NCBI GenBank assembly: GCA_001796515.1
Contig: MGMS01000010.1
Span: 109,698 to 173,697 of the forward strand
Origin: Chloroflexi bacterium RBG_13_51_36
Lineage (GTDB): Bacteria; Chloroflexota; Dehalococcoidia; GIF9; AB-539-J10
Reading direction: 5' to 3'
DNA: 64,000 bases
Under the pieces are notes generated by a model. That model searched no databases. It saw only the letters and a program-made list of their open reading frames with translations, and was not told where the DNA came from. Shown in pieces: positions 59,977 to 64,000 of the stretch. The position numbers were made by a program, and so were the translations under genes. How positions within the stretch are numbered: the first letter of the stretch is position 1; every line of letters starts with the position of its first letter.

Positions 59977-61767
59977 CTAGCTTTTCAATACAAGATTCTT
60001 CTCTATGAAATCGGCTATTGCTGCCGTATCAGCCCAGCTGAGAATTGGCAGCTTGTAGCTATCAGCTAGCGGAGTATCCAATGACCCATCGGTGACAATA
60101 GCCGAGAGTTCCTCGGGGGAACACAACAGGTCATTTCCGAGTTCTTTTCTGTGTACTTCGATTTTGGGAAGCTTGCTTTTCTTGAAGCCTTCCACTAAGA
60201 CAAGGTCAAATTCAGGGCCAATGATGGGTAGAACTTCGTCAATGTGGAGGTCATGGTCGGACCTCTTAATCAAGGCAAGCTTACGGGGCGAGCTTATACA
60301 CACGGCATCACTGCCCGCCTGGGCGAACTTCCATGTGTCTTTTCCGGGCTGGTCTACTTCTATTACTTCGCAATGGCTGTGCTTCAGGGCGGCGATCTTG
60401 TATCCTCTTCTTTTGAACTCGACGATGAGTTGCTCCACAAGCAGTGTTTTTCCAGATTCCGATCTGCCTACGATGGAAACAATCGGCAAGGTTCTCGCCT
60501 CGCTTTGTTCCTCCACCCAATCCAGCATCTGTACCTCGACCATGTCTCCCGCCTTTGCCCCTTTGCTGCTCTCGGGGATAACAGCCAGGCCATTGGCTCT
60601 TGCCATAGATGTGAGAATCCCTGAGCCCTGGGGGCCGGTGAGGGAGGCATGATATTGGCCGCCGCGCCTAGTCACTATAACCCTGGCGAAAAGGCGACGC
60701 CCGTCGGTATTGGCGATATCATCCTCAATAATCGCCCGGATAGTTGGTTTGATCAGCATCTTCTTCCCCATCATTTTTAGTATGGCGGGGCGGGCGAATT
60801 GTTCAAAGGTAATCATCGAGCTGACAGGATTGCCCGGCAGTCCCAGATGAGGCACCTCTCTCCTCTTCCTTCCTACCGTCTTCTTAATAACCCCGAAGGC
60901 CAGCGGTTTTCCAGGCTTCATGCAGACAGTCCAGAAGCCAATCTCTCCGTGTTCTGCCAGGACGTCCTTCACCATATCGTAGTCTCCCTTAGACACACCG
61001 CCGGAGGTGATGAGCATATCGGCATCCAGGCCCTCGGCTATCTTCTCACTGAGAGAGTCGACCGAATCCCGCCCTATGCCCAGGATTCTGGGGACTCCGC
61101 CATAGCGATAGACTTCGGCAGCAATGGCATAGTTATTGCTATCATGAATCTTGCCGGGAGTTAATGGCTGGTCAATCCCAACGAGCTCATCTCCCGTAGC
61201 TAGAATAGCTACAATCGCTCGACGGATAACCGACGCGGTGGAGTGCCCGAGGGCTGCCAGCACTCCTATCTCTTGAGGGCGAAGCACCGTTCCTTTTTCA
61301 AGAATTAACTTTCCCTTGGGAATATCCTCGCCTCTACGGCGGACATTAAGCCCCTTCTTCGCCTGACATAGTATGCCGATTTGCGACAGATCTTTTGTGG
61401 ACGACTTGCGGCTAACTTCATCGGTGTCCTCAAATTTGACTACGGCATCGGCGCCTTTGGGCAAAGGTGCTCCTGTCATAATGCGGATAGCTGTACCCGG
61501 CCTAACCTTTGTCGTGGGCAAAGAACCGGCAGCGATCTCTCCCGTCACGGCTAAATATCTCGGCGATGCCTCGCTAGCCCCATGAGTATCTTCAGCCCGG
61601 AGGGCAAAACCATCCATGGCGGAATTATCTAACGGGGGAACATTTACAGTGGAATAGATATCCTCAGCCAGAACCTGCCCCAGGCATTCCAGAATGGGCT
61701 TCTGCTCGGGCTCGAGGACCTCAACGTAACTTAAGACCTTTTGTAGAGCTTCTTCAACAGAGATCAT
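59977..61767 (-). CDS. MoeA-MobB fusion (metal insertion and dinucleotide-cofactor protein)
   Basis: A 596-residue fusion. Residues 1-405 are MoeA: VPPLDNSAMDGFALRAEDTH, IMTGAPLPKGADAVVKFEDT, and LITSGGVSKGDYDMVKDVLA; MoeA inserts molybdate or tungstate into adenylated pterin. Residues about 425-596 are MobB: VGRSESGKTLLVEQLIVEF with a P-loop and DLVLVEGFKKSKLPKIEVHR. MobB helps MobA make the guanine dinucleotide cofactor. ATG is at 61767. Separate genes are usual; the fusion brings two steps together. Confidence 0.93.
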   Translation of the reverse strand: MISVEEALQKVLSYVEVLEPEQKPILECLGQVLAEDIYSTVNVPPLDNSAMDGFALRAEDTHGASEASPRYLAVTGEIAAGSLPTTKVRPGTAIRIMTGAPLPKGADAVVKFEDTDEVSRKSSTKDLSQIGILCQAKKGLNVRRRGEDIPKGKLILEKGTVLRPQEIGVLAALGHSTASVIRRAIVAILATGDELVGIDQPLTPGKIHDSNNYAIAAEVYRYGGVPRILGIGRDSVDSLSEKIAEGLDADMLITSGGVSKGDYDMVKDVLAEHGEIGFWTVCMKPGKPLAFGVIKKTVGRKRREVPHLGLPGNPVSSMITFEQFARPAILKMMGKKMLIKPTIRAIIEDDIANTDGRRLFARVIVTRRGGQYHASLTGPQGSGILTSMARANGLAVIPESSKGAKAGDMVEVQMLDWVEEQSEARTLPIVSIVGRSESGKTLLVEQLIVEFKRRGYKIAALKHSHCEVIEVDQPGKDTWKFAQAGSDAVCISSPRKLALIKRSDHDLHIDEVLPIIGPEFDLVLVEGFKKSKLPKIEVHRKELGNDLLCSPEELSAIVTDGSLDTPLADSYKLPILSWADTAAIADFIEKNLVLKS

Positions 61768-61789
61768 GCAGCGAATCTCCTGAGACCCT

Positions 61790-61818
61790 ATTATAAATTA
61801 TCTTTATCCCCATACCAA
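61790..61818 (-). promoter_or_regulatory. Sigma-70 promoter of moeA-mobB
   Basis: On the minus strand, TTGGTA (61818-61813), a 17-base spacer and a perfect TATAAT (61795-61790). Transcription would start near 61783, only about 16 bases before the ATG at 61767, with GGAGA in the short leader. Confidence 0.65.
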
Positions 61819-61920
61819 GTTCCCCATTATCGCTGTTTATGTCGACCAGTGACTCAGGTTCGGCTTAATTTGACATTTGGCGGCTTTAGCTCTACCATTG
61901 AACAAAGCGAGGAGGCAAAA

Positions 61921-62139
61921 ATGAGAGAAAAGGTAGAAGCAGCCCTGCAACAAGTAAGGCCCGCTTTGTTAGCTGATGGAGGCGACGTCCAGCTAATTGA
62001 TGTCAAGGATGGAGTGGTAAAAGTGAAGTTGACAGGCGCCTGCGGTGGCTGTCCCATGGCAACTATGACATTGAAGGGTGGAATTGAGCGGGTGCTCAAA
62101 GAGAAAGTGCCTGGAGTAAAAGAGGTAGTGGCTGTCTAG
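61921..62139 (+). CDS. NifU C-terminal-type iron-sulfur scaffold protein
   Basis: A 72-residue NifU-domain protein. VRPALLADGGDVQLIDVKDG and the cluster motif GACGGCPMATMTLKGGIERV are fully conserved. It binds a transient 4Fe-4S cluster and hands it to target proteins such as the many iron-sulfur subunits encoded here. ATG 61921 has GGAGGCAAAA in front. An upstream in-frame start at 61849 is not needed. Confidence 0.92.
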   Translation: MREKVEAALQQVRPALLADGGDVQLIDVKDGVVKVKLTGACGGCPMATMTLKGGIERVLKEKVPGVKEVVAV

Positions 62140-62192
62140 TATGTGGCAGTATTGCAATGAGGGAACGGAAGCGAATCAAGTCGGAGACGTAG

Positions 62193-62426
62193 ATGCCTCG
62201 GGAATATTTTGTCTGCCACTCTTGTGGTGAAAGAGTGGAATGCAGTGGAAAAGAGCGACCTTGTGAGGTGCTCAACGGCTGGCTCATGGTTTCACTGTGG
62301 AAGGGGGCTGAGACGGTGGAGCATCATAATTTTTGCTGCGTGACGTGCCTCAAAGGATGGGCGGATGCGCAGCTTCCACAAGTGCCCAATGTATTCTTGA
62401 AGGCTTTTGAGAAAGGGGAAGAGTAA
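62193..62426 (+). CDS. Small cysteine-rich protein of unknown function
   Basis: A 77-residue protein with five or six cysteines: CHSCGERVEC near the start, RPCEVLNGW, and FCCVTCLKGW. Two knuckles could bind one zinc. The middle (GWLMVSLWKGAETVEHHNF) is compact and hydrophobic. It is not recognised. It begins 53 bases after the NifU gene and ends 2 bases before the FmdB gene, so the two Zn proteins are probably coupled. Confidence 0.65.
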   Translation: MPREYFVCHSCGERVECSGKERPCEVLNGWLMVSLWKGAETVEHHNFCCVTCLKGWADAQLPQVPNVFLKAFEKGEE

Positions 62427-62428
62427 AG

Positions 62429-62662
62429 ATGCCTATCTACGAGTATCTGTGTCCTGACTGCAAATGTAAGTTTGAATTGCTTCGCCGCCAAAGCCAGACA
62501 GACGAAGGTGTCTCTTGCCCTCGCTGTCACCATAACGCTAAACGAATACTCTCATCTTTCTCATCTTTCTCTAAGAACGGTGAAGGGACATCTACCCCGA
62601 TTGGAGGAAGTTCCTCCTGCAGTTCGTGCTCTGCTACGAGTTGTTCCACCTGCCATATGTAG
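62429..62662 (+). CDS. FmdB-family zinc ribbon protein (second copy)
   Basis: A 77-residue protein starting MPIYEYLCPDCKCKFELLRR, the FmdB signature with CPDC and CPRC zinc ligands. The tail is Ser/Cys-rich (GGSSSCSSCSATSCSTCHM). It resembles the copy at 55293 only in the N-terminal 40 residues. The start lies two bases after the stop of the preceding cysteine-rich gene. Function is unsettled for this family. Confidence 0.85.
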   Translation: MPIYEYLCPDCKCKFELLRRQSQTDEGVSCPRCHHNAKRILSSFSSFSKNGEGTSTPIGGSSSCSSCSATSCSTCHM

Positions 62663-62763
62663 CATCCTCGCGGGGGAGTACCCAGGAGCCCGAATCAAGA
62701 GAGCGTTAAATGACCGACCTGTTAGCGTGAGTGCTAAACAGGCAGTCACATCAGTGAGCCCAG

Positions 62764-63144
62764 ATGGTTGAGACAAGAAGAGAAGACTTCTGTGTCGATG
62801 AGATAATCAAGAAAATGAAGTCCCCTAAGAGTGGGGCATTATCAATTTATCTGGGCACTGTACGCGAGTTTCCTGAAGGAGTGGGACTGGAATTTGAAGA
62901 GAGCAGTCGGGCTGCTCAGATATTGGGAGAGATAAGGGAAAGAGCAATCGATAGATTTGAGGTTGAGGATGTAGCTATCATACATCGGGTGGGTTTCTTA
63001 GGAATATCGGAGAATATTGTGCTGGTGGCAGTCTCCGCAGCCCATAGAGAGTCAGCCTTCAGCGCCTGCAAAAGCATAATAGACGACATAAAGGATTTGC
63101 ACAAATCATGGGGCAGAGAGGTGTGGAAACAGAAGTCTACGTGA
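62764..63144 (+). CDS. moaE: Molybdopterin synthase catalytic subunit MoaE
   Basis: A 126-residue MoaE. GALSIYLGTVREFPEGVGLE and IHRVGFLGISENIVLVAVSA, then AHRESAFSACKSIIDDIKDL, match the family. The substrate lysine lies near the end, REVWKQKST, in the place of the usual WKKE. MoaE with the small sulfur carrier MoaD (not in this window) makes molybdopterin. No ribosome site of note. Confidence 0.85.
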   Translation: MVETRREDFCVDEIIKKMKSPKSGALSIYLGTVREFPEGVGLEFEESSRAAQILGEIRERAIDRFEVEDVAIIHRVGFLGISENIVLVAVSAAHRESAFSACKSIIDDIKDLHKSWGREVWKQKST

Positions 63145-63206
63145 AGCCATTCGTACCACGGCTGGCGGTGCACTCACGATATTGAAGTCAAGACCTCCTG
63201 CTGCAT

Positions 63207-63235
63207 TTGAATTAAGCGATTGAGTAGTCTAGAAT
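63207..63235 (+). promoter_or_regulatory. Sigma-70 promoter of hypAB
   Basis: TTGAAT (63207-63212), a 17-base spacer and TAGAAT (63230-63235). The start near 63242 is 18 bases before hypA. Confidence 0.65.
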
Positions 63236-63259
63236 ACAGCGTTCAGTTCGGTTCGCAAA

Positions 63260-63601
63260 ATGCATGAACTTGGAGTCACTGAAAACATAATTAATATTGC
63301 TTTGACCAAAGCTGGTGAAGCGCAGGCTAAGAAGGTCATCCGGATTAACCTGGTAGTTGGCGAACTGTCGGGATTTGTTCCCGATTGTATTCAGTTCTAT
63401 TTCGATTCTCTCAGCAAAGATACCATCGCTCAAGGTGCAGTACTCCACTTCGAATCGGTGCCGGCTCAATTGCGCTGTCGGGACTGCTCGACAGTTTTCC
63501 AGCCCCAGGATACCCTGTGGGCTTGCCCTAATTGCACCGGGCGGAGTGTAGAAATATTCAAGGGACGAGAGCTCTATATTGAAAACATGGAAGTAGAATG
63601 A
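63260..63601 (+). CDS. hypA: Hydrogenase nickel-incorporation protein HypA
   Basis: A 113-residue HypA. MHELGVTENIINIALTKAGE holds the nickel-binding Met-His-Glu start. The zinc loop has CRDC (near residue 74) and CPNC (near residue 91). VVGELSGFVPDCIQFYFDSL is conserved. It delivers nickel to the [NiFe] hydrogenase such as MvhA. The stop overlaps the hypB ATG by four bases. Confidence 0.95.
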   Translation: MHELGVTENIINIALTKAGEAQAKKVIRINLVVGELSGFVPDCIQFYFDSLSKDTIAQGAVLHFESVPAQLRCRDCSTVFQPQDTLWACPNCTGRSVEIFKGRELYIENMEVE

Positions 63602-64000
63602 AGAGAATAGAAGTTATTCAGAACATCCTGGAGGCCAATGACACCATAGCTAGCCGAAATAGGCAACTGCTGGACAAGCACAGGGTTTTTGTTGTCAACA
63701 TTATGGCAGCCCCGGGCGCCGGCAAGACTAGTCTTATCCTGCAGATTTTGAGGAGGCTGAAGGGCAAGCTGAACATAGCTGTTATCGAAGGCGATGTCGC
63801 CTCCACAGTGGACGCTGAAAAAGTGCAGAGCGAGGCAAAAACAGTAGTTCAGATAAATACCCGCAATATGCCGGAAAGTTGTTCTTTGATGGCTGCCATG
63901 ATTGAGTCAGCTCTGAAGGACATGCCCTTAGATGATATAGACGTGATCTTAATCGAAAATGTGGGCAATCTCATCTGCCCTGCTGAATTCACCTTGGGAG
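63598..64000 (+). CDS. hypB: Hydrogenase nickel-incorporation GTPase HypB, N-terminal part (3' end outside window)
   Basis: 134 residues are visible, cut at the window edge. The P-loop NIMAAPGAGKTSLILQILRR is near residue 36, and AVIEGDVASTVDAEKV follows. The metal-binding loop differs: the segment NTRNMPESCSLMAAMIESAL keeps the cysteine but has serine where the family has histidine (usual GGCHLDA). The later cysteine in ENVGNLICPAEF is present. HypB loads nickel with HypA at the cost of GTP. No N-terminal poly-His stretch is seen. The ATG overlaps the hypA stop. Confidence 0.92.
   Translation, partial: MKRIEVIQNILEANDTIASRNRQLLDKHRVFVVNIMAAPGAGKTSLILQILRRLKGKLNIAVIEGDVASTVDAEKVQSEAKTVVQINTRNMPESCSLMAAMIESALKDMPLDDIDVILIENVGNLICPAEFTLG

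Noticed and set aside
62718..62742. CIRCE-like GAGTGCTAA in a CCTGTTAGC/GCTAAACAGG hairpin before moaE
   Set aside because: There is no TTAGCACTC nine bases upstream, so it is a simple hairpin with a chance CIRCE half.
1..64000. tRNA, rRNA, CRISPR arrays, prophage and insertion sequences
   Set aside because: I scanned by eye for T-loop patterns, regular repeats and transposase or integrase motifs and found none; a tRNA could still be missed without a dedicated search.

Overview
The window looks like a piece of a Chloroflexota (Dehalococcoidia-like) chromosome from an anaerobe. This is inferred from gene content, not from a database search. Supporting points are the HdrA/MvhADG electron-bifurcation genes, tungstate uptake and pterin-cofactor genes, a DUF35/thiolase pair, a DnaB-DnaD-DnaC type replication set, an hrcA-grpE-dnaK operon with a CIRCE operator, and two FmdB-type zinc ribbons. 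No rRNA, tRNA, CRISPR array or insertion sequence was found. Apart from one toxin-antitoxin pair bracketed by small palindromic repeats and two decayed genes, it reads as ordinary chromosomal backbone.

Layout. 1-5.4 kb: acyl-CoA and acetoacetate metabolism (thiolase, DUF35 partner, acetoacetyl-CoA synthetase, acyl-CoA dehydrogenase, HTH-cupin regulator). 5.6-9.8 kb: an ECF sigma factor followed by a membrane-anchored beta-propeller protein and a secreted serpin. 10.0-11.9 kb: a small HTH regulator with two coiled-coil genes, one DivIVA-like. 12.2-15.4 kb: a MetE-like protein, a flavoprotein, an ABC ATPase remnant and two small membrane protein genes. 15.5-21.8 kb (minus strand): thioredoxin reductase, L9, DnaB, a DnaD-domain protein and a protein with two DnaC-like ATPase domains, with an M20 amidohydrolase upstream. 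22-25.5 kb: yceD-rpmF-fabD-nusB and a broken ion permease.

25.8-35.9 kb is the most striking block. It runs hdrC/B fusion, hdrA, a ferredoxin/MvhD tandem protein, an NfnA/NfnB-like pair, mvhD, mvhG, mvhA and a hydrogenase maturation protease, all on the plus strand. It probably joins H2 oxidation to ferredoxin, NAD(P)H and a disulfide-type acceptor by flavin-based bifurcation. The run opens with a good promoter and a terminator-like hairpin in the leader. 35.9-40.4 kb (minus strand): tupABC, moaA and moaC, preceded by what looks like a molybdenum/tungsten-cofactor riboswitch with its own terminator.

40.5-48.3 kb (minus strand): L25, RluD, LspA, a DksA-like zinc finger protein, a divergent PEP carboxykinase, DnaK, GrpE and HrcA. 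48.5-59.4 kb (plus strand): GlyA, a membrane protein, PRPP synthetase, SecA, a RelBE-type pair, FmdB, malic enzyme and an ABC exporter. 59.4-61.8 kb (minus strand): MoaB/Mog and a MoeA-MobB fusion. 61.9-64 kb (plus strand): a NifU-like scaffold, small zinc-binding proteins, MoaE, HypA and the start of HypB. The cofactor genes (moa, moe, mob, tup) and hydrogenase maturation genes (hyp, protease) therefore sit on both sides of housekeeping genes and would serve the hydrogenase and unseen Mo/W enzymes.
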